From Catonia carolina (Eukaryota > Arthropoda > Insecta > Hemiptera > Achilidae), in assembly GCA_035578175.1 (NCBI GenBank), contig JAQMRL010000007.1:51489227-51553226 (forward strand): 64,000 nucleotides of DNA, given 5' to 3'. The notes under the pieces were generated by a model. That model was not told where the DNA came from. It did not search any database and saw only the letters and a program-made list of their open reading frames with translations. The translations under genes were made by a program, and so were the position numbers. Shown here piece by piece: positions 45,291-58,591 of this stretch (positions are counted from its first letter, which is position 1; each line of letters begins with the position of its first letter).

Positions 45291-46429
45291 TTTATTTACA
45301 CAATTACATTTTTTATACTACTGACTCTTAAAAACGAATGATGGTGTACAATAAACTATAATAATAAATAATAACAATAATAAATTTATTAATGATAATA
45401 ATGCTGATTAGTAATATTTTTTTAATTAATGTACTAACTGAAATATGTACTGTAAATATTTTGTAAGTTTTGATTGTATAATACACAATGTAAACTTGAT
45501 TTCTACTGTGGATTAATTTTGTGATGTTTTCCTTTAATTTTATAAATGCATTATTATAATACATAATTAAGTAACACTTATAATTAATTACAGATATCAG
45601 AACAATTAATTTGATTATTACATTATTTAAATAATATATAAATAAATAAATTATTAAAATGTTGGTTGTATAATTTTTCCTTGTTTATTACATTTTCATA
45701 TGAAATTTTAAAATAAGTTTCTTTAGCGAAGTAAATAAAATTGCAGTTTAATGTAATTCAAGTAATATGTTTTACTACAGTTCGTGCAGTTCTTTCTGAA
45801 ATGCTCAAGGATAGCAGTATTGGTTAAATTGTACAGTAATATTATTATTATTAATAATAAAGTAACAATAATAAAATATAATAATAATTATTATTATTAT
45901 TTTATAGTAATGAAATTATCTATTTAGAAAATAAATATTTTCTACATATTTATCAAAATTTGTGTTATTATAATCTCTGCACCATTTATTAGGCATTTAC
46001 AAAAAAGTGACAATATATTATTAAATTATTCAGTTTCTTTATGTTCTTTTAACCCTTTACTGGCCAGGTATTTCCCTCTGTTTAAGACCCCTGAGGTCAG
46101 ATTGGTGTTTTTTTGAAGATAAAACAAATTTAATAATATTAGAAATTTTTTACTAGTATTTATTAATTTATTGTATTTTTTAAAAATTCTAAAATAAACT
46201 ACCACCTACTACTATTATCACCTGTAAGTGCACGTGTCAATATCATCGGAGAACCAGCAAAGCTTGTTTGGCATGAATTTACAAAAAATAAAATTAGCAT
46301 CCCTACTAATCCGAACTGATTTCTATAAAATCCAATTTGATTAAGAAAAGTAATTTTTTTTTTTTAACAGGCTTCTTGACATAAAAATTATAAATATTGT
46401 TATTGAGAATAAGAAATAAACTTAACCAA

Positions 46430-46810
46430 GTTCATAATACAAGATGTACTTACTATTTAAATAAAGTGCTGGTAAAACATTTCTTCTAGTTCATCAGTGA
46501 TATCAAGGAATTATACTTTTTCACTACTGCCTGGCTGCATAAAATTTCTAATTGTTTGCTATCATAATACCATAAACCTTTGATGATGATACGATATTTC
46601 GTCAGTGCCTCATAAATATGACGTCTGTGTCCATACTGTTGTGCTGCTCTACATACTGCAGTACTATTTCCAGTGCTTTTGAATGTAAAATTAGTTGCTT
46701 AGTCTTATATGCATTGTGGATTATTTTTTGTTATTATGCACATTTTTTTTGAATAATCTGAACAGATCCCAGTCCCTATTAGATCAGATTAGCAGGGTTG
46801 TTATGTATTC
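46430..46810 (-). mobile_element. pogo-like remnant
   Basis: Contains GTACTATTTCCAGTGCTTTT and an end reading AATAATCTGAACAGATCCC, then GATCAGATTAGCAGGGTTGT, parallel to 18440-18795. Bears the same TTTCTTCTAGTTCAT motif as the 94-bp duplication at 17745/18225. Confidence 0.5.
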
Positions 46811-47327
46811 ACAATAAAAACATAAAATTATTATAACATACTAATAACATCAATAGTATATGTAACAGCAATTGAAGGGGTCAGCGGAAGAAAGTGCTAA
46901 CCCACAAAATTTCCAGCATGATTTTTCTTAAATATTCTGTAAAAATAAAATGTATGGCACGTGTTAAACAGAATGCTGTATTTACGATTTTAAGAACCTA
47001 GATTAACAGAAAATAACAAAAATTCAAAAACTTGATTTATAGATTTCAGTAAACTTTTAAAATGACTTTGCATAAATTTAAGTTAATGTGGGTTAGCACT
47101 GTCTTCTCCCGACCCCTTAAATTATTCTTGCCCCTAAAAATACGCCATAGGAACAACAACAGCATAAATTATTGTAGCACAAAAGTTATGAAACTCAAAA
47201 ATCTGCTGTTCAGTGTCACCTGTATTTCACTTCATCGTGGCTCCAAGAAGGCACAAAGCATATTTTTTGTTTTGTTTTATACGTCTTACTGTTTTGCAAT
47301 TTCTACTGATGCAGTTTAAGTTAATGG

Positions 47328-47412
47328 TGAGAAGGATGATAGATGAAAATGAGTGATGAAAAAGTGCCAGACCTTACTGGGAATTGAACCTGGGACCCCA
47401 GCACAGAAGCCA
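47328..47412 (-). mobile_element. tRNA-SINE relic, diverged subfamily
   Basis: The reverse complement reads GGGGTCCCAGGTTCAATTCC, then CAGTAAGGTCTGGCACTTTT and TCATCACTCATTTTCATC. It is nested inside the 46.05-47.59 kb TIR-bounded region. Confidence 0.65.
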
Positions 47413-47783
47413 GTTGCGCATAGATGAGTTGTATAATAGACATGTAAAAGTGCACTTCTGTCGTCATTTATATATAACATTGCTACCTTATGACTATGAA
47501 AACTAACTCCGATCCAAGTATACTCGGGATTGGCCTCCAACGGCATTTCTGCTCAACCAAAGTATACAGTAGCATGTGGTCAGCAAAGGGTTATATGAAT
47601 TTTAAAATTTTATTAAAATGCGTGTCAGTATAATCTTAAATAAACATTAATATTACTGTTATTTAATTTTGGAAATAAATAACATATTTTTGTAATGTTT
47701 TAACAAATTTCTAAAGATGTTAAATCTCGTCAAACGAGATGCAATTTGTTTATGGAAACTCGTAAACAATGTGTGCTTTTAAT

Positions 47784-47812
47784 ATCATTATTATTATTAT
47801 TATTATTATTTT
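47784..47812 (+). repeat. (ATT)n microsatellite
   Basis: Nine or so ATT units in AT-rich intergenic sequence. Similar short tracts occur at 2394-2410, 21497-21511 and 43020-43150. Confidence 0.9.
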
Positions 47813-48215
47813 TAATCTTTGTAATAACTGTTTTAATGTTTAAAATACAGTCAAATTTCTATATTGTTAATTATTACAAAACTCTGAAAATATTTATTAA
47901 ATCGTAATTTTATTTTATAAAAAAAGTACATTGTCTAGACTAAATCTGAATATGAAAGCATATTACACAATAAAAATTTTTAACACATTCACTGTTGGGT
48001 CGATACGATACCCTGAGTTGCTAAAAAATTTTCAAGTGACTTACCTTTTGGTTTAAAATATCCATAGATGGTGTACTATGTCTCCAGGCCAAAAATCACA
48101 AAAATATCACTTAATACACGCAGTAGCTCATGTGATATCCAGAAAATTATTTCTTTTACACTATCTTGTATTTATAAATGTATACGTATCGTTTGATGTG
48201 TTTAGGTTTTGATTT

Positions 48216-49182
48216 TTACTTTCTCTTGCCTATATGAATATATAGGAAGGAAAGTATTGTTTTCATGTCGATTTTTCGAAATCGAGTTTTCACCGGATCT
48301 ATACGTTTTCAGACCCCCTGAACCCAAAAAACATGTTTTTAGCGATTGGTCTGTGTGTGTGTGTGTGTGTCTGTGTGTGTGTGTGTGTGTGTGTGTCTGT
48401 GTGTGAACAGAATATCTCAAGAACGGAACATCGTACGAACTTGAAACTTGAAACTTAAGTTACATACCACTACCGGACGCGACACGAACATTTTCATCAA
48501 AATCGGTCAACCGGAAGTAGTAGTTTATTCGTATAATTTTTCAGTTTTTTGCGATTTTCTCAAAAACTGGTCCTACGATTTTTTTTAAAATCGCCTATTT
48601 TACTCAATTTTTTATTCTCTACAAGATAGGGTAGGCGCCATGTTTGCTGAAATTCTCGGTGAGGCTGTTTTCACGTAAAAACGTTGTTTTTTTAAGATTA
48701 CGGCTTTAATATAAATTTTAGCGCAAAAACGTATATAATAAAAGTTGTAGAGAATTTAAAAACCTACAACTTCTGTTTCAAACATTTTTTTGTATAACGC
48801 TTAGTTTAGCGGTAATTTGCGATTTTCTGTTTTTTTTCTCACGAAAACGTGAGAAAAATCGATTTTTTTAACATTTCGGTCTTAGTATGCATTTTACGAC
48901 AAAAGTGTATATAATTAAATTTATAGAAAATTAAAAGATCTACAACTTTTGTTTAGAGCATTTTTCTCTACAGAGCCTAGTTTAGCGTGAAAGCGTGATT
49001 TTCCGTATTTTTAAGCCAAACTGAGTTCGATTGTCATTTTGCGTCATTCACTCATGATTAAAATAAGGTTATGTTTTTGAGGTTAGTTTTTGTTCATTTC
49101 TAATGTTTTAATACTAATGTTAGGTTTATTGTTAATTATTTGCATTGGCAAGAGAAAGTTGTGTGAGTGTTTCACACCAGAT
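48216..49182 (+). mobile_element. HINE/DINE-1-like (putative Helentron-derived) element, near full length
   Basis: It begins TTACTTTCTCTTGCC and ends GGCAAGAGAAAGTTGTGTGAGTGTTTCACACCAGAT. The 13-bp inverted repeat is terminal at the 5' end but internal at the 3' end, where it is followed by a 6-bp-stem hairpin (GTGTGA/TCACAC, 5-nt loop) just before the terminus. A (GT)n tract lies ~140 bp in, and two ~175-bp related units occupy the 3' half. No protein is encoded. Asymmetric TIRs, a terminal hairpin, a T-rich insertion site and an internal microsatellite match known Helentron-derived non-autonomous elements; the class is inferred. Confidence 0.75.
48353..48409 (+). repeat. (GT)n microsatellite inside a HINE-like element
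   Basis: Two GT runs separated by GTCTGTG. Other copies have only a few CA units at this place, so the tract expanded after insertion. Confidence 0.95.
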
Positions 49183-50979
49183 TTTTTTATCTGGGTGATG
49201 TGTTGCTATAAGTTTCAATCTTCATTTGTGTGATGATGGTGTCAGAGGCAGTAATATTAAACAAATGTATAAATAAACTTTATTGTCACGTAAAATAACA
49301 TATACATTATCTGTGACAGATCAAAAATATTTAGGGTAGGGAATGGGAAGGTTGTAGTACTACTGCTCAGAAGTCAAAAAGGAGATTGACCAGGAATATT
49401 TTGCTTGGAGTGGCCAAGATAACTGTGAGATTATCTTGACCAGGTCTGCTTAACATTATTTTAAAATTAATTTACTACAAATTAATTCTTAATAGCATAC
49501 TGTATTCATATCTCAACCCAACATATTAGTGTCCATTAAACAGTTTACATTTTAATTTACTAAAACACAAAATAGGTAAAGAAGTATGTGACAAACAGTA
49601 TCGTGTAGTGATAATGCAAAAATATTGTATTGGTAGTAAATAGTCTTATCAAAATTTTTCATTCAATAATCATGAAGTGACAAGTTTTTGTTGTTGTGTC
49701 ATGTTTTACAAATTGTAGCCTTTAAAAGTATCATAAAATATACGTAACAAGGTTGGAGATCTTACATGTTTTCCATTAACATGAAAGTTGATGAGCTTGT
49801 TCGATCCTGTTTGTAAGAAAAACTTTAAATAACCAATTTAGTATAATTATGACACTTTAAGTATGCGGGAGAACAAATAATTTCAATTCTGCAACAACCA
49901 CACTCGTACTGACTGCTTAAGTTTTGCATGAGTACTGGTAGCTCAAGTGTAATAAACAGCAGTGAATGTGTTAATCAGGAGTTTGACTGTAGTTTATTAT
50001 TTTACTTTTTATCTTAAAATATATACAATTTTTTAATAAATAATTATAACATGTTAAGAATAAAACAAGGTTCATCTAATAAAACTTTTTAAATTTCACA
50101 ATTATTTAGCAAGGTGTTTTTATTTACTAGAAATTCTATTGTTTAAAATTAAATGAAACCTGTAATAATACAAAATGACAGTCTCAAATTTAGTATTTTT
50201 ATGTAATTGTTTTTAAATCAAGAAATAATAAATAATTTTTATATCAACTTAAATTTATTTCTATTTGCCAATAATTGAATAAGGTTATTTTCTAACAGCA
50301 ATTGAATAATATGATAATATAAAATTACACTTATTTTTATGTTTTGAATTAAAAACCATGTTTAATAGAATTTCTGGTGCATCTATTCAACAAAAACATT
50401 AAATGTTAATTTTGTTTCGTTACTTAAAAATTAAATAAAAATATTTCATACGTGTTCCTTAAATAAATCATCAGAAGTAAATTTTATGAATTTAATGATA
50501 CAATTATGGTTTGTAGTTTTATTTATTTAAAACTATTGAAGTGTTTTAAAAAATGAATGTATCAAAATAAACTACCCTCTGTGTGTGTCTGTATGAAATA
50601 AAAATTGTAAGTAACAATATATAAAAATAATTTTTATAGTATTGAAAATTTCAGCTGATTAAAATAAATTAAATTTACGACATAGGTACATTTGATTCAG
50701 TTAAATAAATTTATGCTGTTGCATTTATTTGTTTTATTCTACAACTTTTGATACTCTAGAGTCTTTAGAATTCTTGTCAATGCAGTGGAGCTGAATTCCA
50801 AATTTTAAATTGCAAAAATTGTTTACAGGTTATAGATACTGGCATTTAAGTCAGCCCAACATGCTGCAAAGTTTGATTTTCACGAATTGCATTCTGGTTT
50901 TCCCAGTTTTTGAAATGCATTATTCATCCACAGGTTCAAAACAAGGCACCAATTGATTTCCTCTGTTTTATTTTTACTA
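49183..50979. other. AT-rich intergenic sequence, nothing recognised
   Basis: No open frame of note and no repeat similarity to the rest of the window. Confidence 0.5.
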
Positions 50980-51620
50980 CAGTAGAACCTTGGTAACCCA
51001 AACCCCAGGAATTTAAAATTTCAGATAATCCGAACATCTTTTTTAATTTTATGAAAAAAATTTATTAAAGTATGGAAAAATAACAATTAGTAATCAAAAA
51101 TAAGCTAATGTTTAATCCCAATTTAAAAGAAATATTTGAATTGGAATTTTTGAATGATACACCACCTTAAGTAGTAAAATTATAATCGGTTATCTTATTT
51201 TGAAATAAGGAACTAAACCTGCTTGACAATGCGTTATTGCACCAGTGCTACATAAACATCATTGTTGGTCAGTGTAGCAACATTGTGCTGTTCTATGTGG
51301 TTTAATGCCAGTTCAAGTGCACTAGCAGCATGTGATACAAGATATATGTTGAGGTGTCTTCTTCTTCATCACGATTCTTGGCTATGGAAACAATGTCATC
51401 ATCACTTAAATCTTGATGACCATTGTCATTGCTCTGAATCCATTCTTAGAAGCAGTTTTCCTTTGCTTCTTTGCATCCTGGAATCAGTAGAATAAATTAA
51501 AATAGCTCTTCTTTATGTGCTTAAAAGAGTATTTTATCAAATTTCCTGGATAATCTAAATTTTTTGGAAACCGAACAGAGGTCAGCCCCAATTATCTCGA
51601 ATTCCTGAGGTTCTACTCTC
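50980..51620 (-). mobile_element. pogo/Tigger-like element remnant
   Basis: The ends CAGTAGAACCTTGGTAACCC and, reversed, GAGTAGAACCTCAGGAATTC are inverted repeats flanked by TA (50978-50979 and 51621-51622). Reversed, 51240-51330 reads ALELALNHIEQHNVATLTNN, similar to the C-terminal end of Tigger/jerky-type transposases. The catalytic domain is deleted. Confidence 0.65.
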
Positions 51621-51622
51621 TA

Positions 51623-54199
51623 TGATTTAATCCTACCGTGTAACAAATTTGTTTTTATTAAACTCATTTAATACTTTAATAAATAATTACCACAATAAGT
51701 TATAAATATATTAATTATTTATTTGGGTGTTTTAAAGAAATTACTTTATCAAATTTTTATTCCCTTTTGTTCCAGTGCCATATTTAATGTTATGTGTGCC
51801 TTAAAATGTCTTCACCTTTTTTTCTTATTTAGTTGGTAATATTTGTATTTTCTGTTTTTAAAAATGACAGTTCTATGTAAAGGCCTAATAAAAACAAAGA
51901 TGAATCAATATTGCTGCACTCCTGATTTATCAATCATTATATCTGATGTATGTATTCATAGTTTCATTATAATTAATATTTTGTTAAATTTTACTTAAAG
52001 CATTGTTGACACATAATTTAAATAATTCTGTAACATTAATTTCTGTCATTTTGGTTTTTGTCTGCTGTTTTTGTTGATGCTTCTCAACCAATCAAGGAGC
52101 TTTTCAAGTTAATATCACATGCCTCAATGAGTTAGTTTATGTTATTTAGAACTATTAATTATAATGAACCCAAAATGAACAATTCTTTGTGAATATTTGA
52201 TGTTTAATTTTTAGGATGCTCCTTATTGGGTAGAACACAAGTTTATCAACAATTTTGATGAAAACACAAAACTGTAGTATTACAAATATTTGTATTTGAA
52301 ACAAATATTTTATTTTAATAATTTCTTTCGGGGGGGCTCCCAAACTCTCCTACACCCTGCCATCTCCATCCACTACTATGGCTGGTTGCAAGGATGCGAG
52401 GTGGTACAGTAGAACAGCAATAGAATTGCCTTGGTATACTGCACCATTATATTCTTTTCATTGTCATTTAATAAATAATAATAATAATAGAATTTATTAA
52501 AGAAAATGAATAGCTTTAATAAAACAATGAATAAAATTCCAGATTATTAATAGCAGATTATTATTAATAACATTATTACTTTTTTATTTTTTTTAAAATG
52601 TTTATTAGTATTCTGTTTTAGAGTATTGTTTACAATTTAATTGTAATTATCAACTGATGGTTAACTTATTGAATATGGATTAAATTTATAGCATGATGTT
52701 TTAATATTTTAAGTTAGCTTTCGATGTAATCTTGTGACGGTGCATATTTTTATAACTTTGGCATGAGCAGTACTATAAGTTTTAAATTATTTTGGGTATG
52801 ATGCTGTAAAGATTATTTATTACAATGTTCAGTATAATCATCTGAATAGTTTATGTAAAAGAAAGATTGAAAACCCCCCCCAAAAAAAAAAAAAAACTGT
52901 TAACTACAGGAATTATACATAGTTGGGTTTTTAAAATTATATTTTATAGGAACTACCAAATAATTTGGAGTAATTGATTAATTAAATAATTTTGGTTGTT
53001 AAATAATAAAATTCATTGAACTGAACTAAATCCTCTCCAACCTTAAAATTTTTGTTCTTAAAAAAGTTTGCTGTTAACAAATTATAATGGGGAATCCATT
53101 ATTTTTACAAAGAATGTTAAAAAGGAGAATGATTATATAAAGAATGTACAAATTTTTATAATTTTCACAGTAAGTACTAGTATTTATTACTTTTTTAATA
53201 AACATGATAGTAGTAATTATAACAGAGCACTTATCAAAAACATGCGTAAATTACTTGTGAGACAAAAAAATTAGTCGCTTTTCAATAATTTAGTTTTGTA
53301 ATAATGAAAAACAGTATTGAATAGTCTTTATAAAATTTTAATTAAATATAGAAATTATAAAAAAATTGTAAGTACATATTTAATTTATTTAATAAAATTA
53401 GCATAAGAGATAATTAAAAAAAAAATCAGCTTATGTAATCTAAATTTTGAATAAGCCTGTGTGGTTTGTGATGTATCTTTTGCTGCTCACATGTACTTGA
53501 GCTATGTGGTAGCTAAATTCAGATTCGTTTATGATAGACTCATGGTTGGAGAGGCTTTACTTTGCTTTGTTTATTGATTTATTAAAACCAAAAAATTAAT
53601 CATATCAGTTGTATAAATTTTTGTGACACTTTGTATTTAACTAACATGATTACAGATTTGATTTTAACATTATTTATGAATTTCAATGCAATAGGTTACA
53701 TCATAAGGGTTATTTGACAAATCTTAAGTTTATGATATTATAATTATTTTAGAATTATTAACAATAGATCTATTACAGTGAAAGTCCACTTAGAATTAAA
53801 CCAATGTATTGTTTATTTTATTCAAATATAAGTTTTCCACGAATTATTTCTTTAGTTCATATCGAACATTATTTATTCTAAACTGAATTTTATCCAGAAC
53901 TGTTAATATTTATTTGAAAACATGTATTTTTATTAAATTCATTAAAACTTTCCATATCCGAAATGAAATATGTATATCACTCACAAAAAATTTTTAAACG
54001 AAATCAAATTATTTTGTTGTAAATTATATGTGAGTAATATGCCGTTATTTCATCAATAAATGTTAATATAGAGTTTTCAGATGAATGAAGATGATAGCAA
54101 TCTCAAATCTGTGTCTTAAAATTATGTGAAACCCAATGTAATACAAATTTTTGTATTAACAGTACATCAGTGTTGTAATAATCTGCTTAAAATTGACGC
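51623..54199. other. AT-rich intergenic sequence, nothing recognised
   Basis: Contains a C8-A15 run at 52875-52897 and short AAT tracts; the small frames at 52155 and 53068 lack similarity to anything I know. Confidence 0.5.
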
Positions 54200-54203
54200 T
54201 TAA

Positions 54204-54511
54204 CCCTTTCGGTGCCACCGTTATTTTTGTTACATGATTTCATGTGCCGATTTATGTTTAACCATTTTTTATTGTATTTACTCTAAATATTCGTAAAAAG
54301 AGCAAGATTTTTGCAAAAAGTGATTTACTAAAAATATGAGGAATAGAATGTGTAGCTACTGTGTGCTGAGGTCAAAATAGTAACGATAGGTTCACTGCCG
54401 GCTTTAAAAAGACATACGAGAGCGTGGTAGGCAGACCCGAAGCATATACGGAGCCGACACAGGGAAAACACACCCGACTCCGAAGGGTGTTCGGACCCGG
54501 CAGTGAAAGGG
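54204..54511. mobile_element. piggyBac-like MITE with TTAA flanks
   Basis: TTAA at 54200-54203 and 54512-54515 flanks termini CCCTTTCGGTGCC and, reversed, CCCTTTCACTGCC. TTAA duplication with CCCTTT ends is the piggyBac signature. The 308-bp body is non-coding. The right half is rich in CG dinucleotides. Confidence 0.75.
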
Positions 54512-54515
54512 TTAA

Positions 54516-56311
54516 AGATTGTTTGTAATGGCAGTACTGACATATTAAAGGCCAGTTAATTTTTATAGGTTTCAAGTGAAGTTGTAATATTAATCTTACT
54601 GGTGTAAGTTGCAGCATCACTGTATACACTTCCTCTATCATTTTTAGGTCATAACAGCAGGTAGAATTCCATGTTGCTAATAAAAGCTCAGGATTTTTTC
54701 TTTGGTACCAAACAAAATCCATGTTACACGAGAACTTAGTGGTATGTTATTAACAGGATTGCAACAGACTAAACGTACAGCAATAAACTACAAAAAGAGA
54801 TATAGCAACAAAAATAAACAGTAACCCAAAAGTTCCAACATTTCTCTAAAATGTTTGAACGACCAAATTGTTGGGACGGCACAAATAAAATAACATCACA
54901 ATCGTTTGTCTTGGAACAATTTTTTATCACATGTTTGTGCATGACTTGAATCTTACACTAAAAGGGAAGTTGTGAGAACTGATTTACATTTACCCCATTC
55001 TATCTGATGTTTTCACTATCTATTTTCAATTCAGCTGCCAATTTGACATTAGTAATAAAGGAAATGATTTTATTCTTTGTAGGTTATAATAAATAACAAG
55101 TTCGGATATGGTAGGTTTTATTAAAAAAAAAAATTTACTGTTCATAGTATTATTTATTTTTGTTTACTTATAATATAATTTAATTAAACGTTAAATTATT
55201 TATATTTTTGTAATGATTTCTTCTGTGCAAACATAAATAATTATAATAGTATAAGTGGTAATAAAGTTAATTTATATAATTAGACATTTTAATTGCAAGA
55301 TATTTATTATTTAATTACAAATATAAATAAACTACAATAATGAACGTGTGCTGTTTATATACGCATTGTGTTAAAAGTCATTCCATAATCATTTAACATA
55401 TTTGGAATTTGGCTCTGTCAGTGCCATTACTGTACATATATATATATATATATACATATACATATTATATAATAATATTAATAATTATAATAAAATAATA
55501 ATAATAATTTGTATTAAAATTGTAAATGTATATAATAAAAATTTAATAAAAAATTTGAGCACACAGACGGGCAGTGTCATAAATATTCATTTTGTCATTT
55601 GATTCTATTGTAAAGTCTGTAATACCTTTTTTATTTAATATAAATAAATAAATTTTATTTATTTATTTATAAAACTGGCGTCGATAGTGTATGTTTGTGT
55701 GTATTATTGTACATGTTATATTTTCTTCCCTTTATAATAAACACTTAGTTTACCTATCGTTTTATTTTAAATTAAATTCTCATTTATTTCTGAAATATAT
55801 GTTTAAATCTTAGTATTATATAACCTTTATATTCTGTCATTGTTGTGAAATGAAGTAGTACGAATTAAACAGTTGAGATCTTTGAACAGAATAAATTATT
55901 GATTGTGGATATATCAGTGAACAATTTGGTTATGTTGGTATGAAGATTTGATATAAATTTTTTAATGACAAGTTCATGGTGGAAAGACTAAATAGGTGTG
56001 CTTATCCCACTGCTCAATTTGGTCAACTCTATGCAACTATATCACACACGGAAGATAGAGTTCTACCGTTATAGAGTCAGCCAGTGACTGAATGCATTTT
56101 GTTAGATACCATTTCATTAATTACTAATGGAACAGAAAATTTAATATGCAAGATCTTTCATAATACTATTTGGAATAATTAAAAAAATTTAATTAGGAAA
56201 GAATATCCACCAAAATATGTACAATTCACTAACCAATTATTTTTATTTCTGCTGTGATATGCCTTAATAAAAAAAAGAGATCAATGACAATATAATATAA
56301 ATCTGCCCAAA
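54516..56311. other. AT-rich intergenic sequence
   Basis: Apart from the (TA)n tract, no feature was recognised. Confidence 0.5.
55434..55460 (+). repeat. (TA)n microsatellite
   Basis: About ten TA units (ATATATATATATATATATAC) in intergenic AT-rich DNA. Confidence 0.9.
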
Positions 56312-56704
56312 ACAGACAGGTGGAGTGTCAAATTATGTTCACTCAAACTGTTCATTGCAGGGCTAAAATAAATATTTCTGTTTCTTATCACATGGTCAGC
56401 CAATTAAATGACTGAATCATAATATAAGAACAGAAGAGGTAGAGGTGTAAAAGACACTAATCAGAGTTATCTCCTCTGAAAGTAATGAATTTCATTATAC
56501 AGCCAGACCCTGTGGTGAAAGAAGTGAAAGTGTCATTTGCAGAGTGGAAAATATGTGTGCTTTTCAGAGGGCCCGGCATGCTGATAAGCGTATTTTTCCA
56601 TTCAGTTAGGAAGGCAATTGTAAACCACCTCACTCCTTGTTTTACTTAGTAAAACCTCTAGAGGTTCAAACCAGCCTTTCGGCTGATGACCTAAACAACA
56701 AAAA
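56312..56704 (+). mobile_element. ~400-bp SINE with (AAC)n tail
   Basis: Same family as 37211-37613 with about 10% visible differences. It begins ACAGACAGGTGGAGTGTC and ends GGCTGATGACCTAAACAAC. Full length. Confidence 0.8.
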
Positions 56705-58589
56705 CATAATATAAATAAATATTTTTATTGAAATACCATTCATTATTTTAATTTATGTAGTATTTTCCTGTTCTTATTGTTACGTTCTTTGGCTGCTAAC
56801 GTTGGACAGCTATTCAGATGTTTTAATCTCATGTACATGTGCTTACTAAAATTAGTTTTTCTATACCTTCGTAAAGTACATTAAAATTTTTATTATGACT
56901 TGAACCAATGACATAAAATGCCTTTTCAACAATTTTTGAGCACTTAAAAATTGATTCGATAGAACACACTGTCTACCTTTTGAAGCATTTTCAATCCATG
57001 AACAAGTATTGTCAGTGCAATCTTTGATTAAATTGCTACTCACAACACTCAAAATAGAAAATTTATTTATTTATTCTGAGTGAGATGAGAAATAATCTTC
57101 TGACAGTGGCATTGCAGGAACAGTAGCTGTGTGAAGACATGGGCATCAGCATACCAATGTATTCTTTCTGCCAATGAACATGTTTTTTACATCTTCAATG
57201 AAAAACTGATAAATGTTTACAGTATTTAGTCATCATGTTAAGAATTGGTTCGGCAAGTTTGTGATTTGTGAAAAACTGTGGAACACTACATCTCAGAATT
57301 AATGTCATAAACAAACATTTATTATAGATATTTATGATATTTTGTGTACTGTATTTTTGAAATCATTGCTGTTTTATTGTTCTATGTGTAAAGTAAAAAT
57401 ATGAATAATTTTTTAAACAGAAAAATAGAAAACTAATTTGTTTTCGTATAAAAGATTTGGAAACTAAATGTTTATTTGTAAAGTGAGATAAATCAATAGT
57501 ATCAGTATTTATTTAGTCGTAAATAGATATTTGAATTAAACGGAGAATCAAAGCGGCAAAAGCAGCCTCATTAATTAATGTATTAATTATTATGGATACA
57601 TTCTGTATGGCCAGTTATTACATTCATGGTTTATATTTTCCTAGATTAAGTATTCAAACGGTATGGATATATGTAACAGAAACGATTTCATTTTCAGACA
57701 TTCATAATGCCCTTTCTCCTTAGTTAATTTGCAAAAAAGAAAACATGAAAATAAAAACTGTCCATATTTATGTCTTAGTTGGGACTCTGTTGTAGACATT
57801 TTTAATGAGCACCTTAGTCATTACACTAAGCTATATTATGAAAATGTTAATTTTATAACTGACTTTTGTACAAAATAAATAACTGTAATATATATATACA
57901 TGTTTATCTTATTTCATTTCAAATTACGAAGGTTTTTTACTTGGGACTACAGAGACATTTTAGAACTGTTGTAATTGAATAACAATTTTTAACTGTGGCC
58001 ACTTCTGTTGCCCAAAGGTTTGTATGCTACGATGCAAAGACAATTACTGCATGTTCAAACTCACAATTCTTTAACCCAAAGTAATATCAGTGACGAAGTT
58101 GTTGATGCAGCAAAAAAAATTATTTGTGGTTGTTAACAGAGTGAAGAGATTTCAATTGAAATGCAGTGATCTGCTAGATCTAGAGAAGAGGAAAGTATGC
58201 GCTTGTTCTGATCTCCACGATATTGTGGATTGCTTGATTGTAAAATATATCGTAATTTCCTGTTCAATGACTTGAAAGTCTGGATAATTAAACTTTCGAA
58301 TAAACAAGAAAACGTGATTTAAATAATACGTAGGCTATTTTTGTTTTTATAAACTGCTCCCAGAAGACTCAAAAAACAAAAAAAGAGAGTGTAGAGGACA
58401 TGTTAGTAAAAAAACTGATAACTCTAAATATGAACTCTTAACTATATTAAATCTTACCTACTTACTTATTTAGTCCAATAAGCATGCAATTTAAACATTT
58501 TTACTAAATAATACACAGTTTACCTTAAAATTTTCTTAAAATATTTCGTTTTAAAAAACAAAAAAATATTTTAGAAATAAATGCTTGTA
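56705..58589. other. AT-rich intergenic sequence
   Basis: No gene or repeat identified; the 61-codon frame at 58090 is not recognisable. Confidence 0.5.
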
Positions 58590-58591
58590 TA

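Larger units (their letters stand above)
46053..47590. mobile_element. Possible larger piggyBac-like element with nested repeats
   Basis: The left end TTAA-CCCTTTACTGGCCA (46049 onward) and the right end, reversed, CCCTTTGCTGACCA (to 47590), match at 12 of 14 positions. The right flank reads TTAT instead of TTAA. The ~1.5-kb interior holds a pogo-like relic and a SINE but no recognisable transposase. Confidence 0.5.

Noticed and set aside
48202..48420. Threonine/histidine-rich peptide frame over the GT tract
   Set aside because: It is a translation of a microsatellite inside a mobile element.
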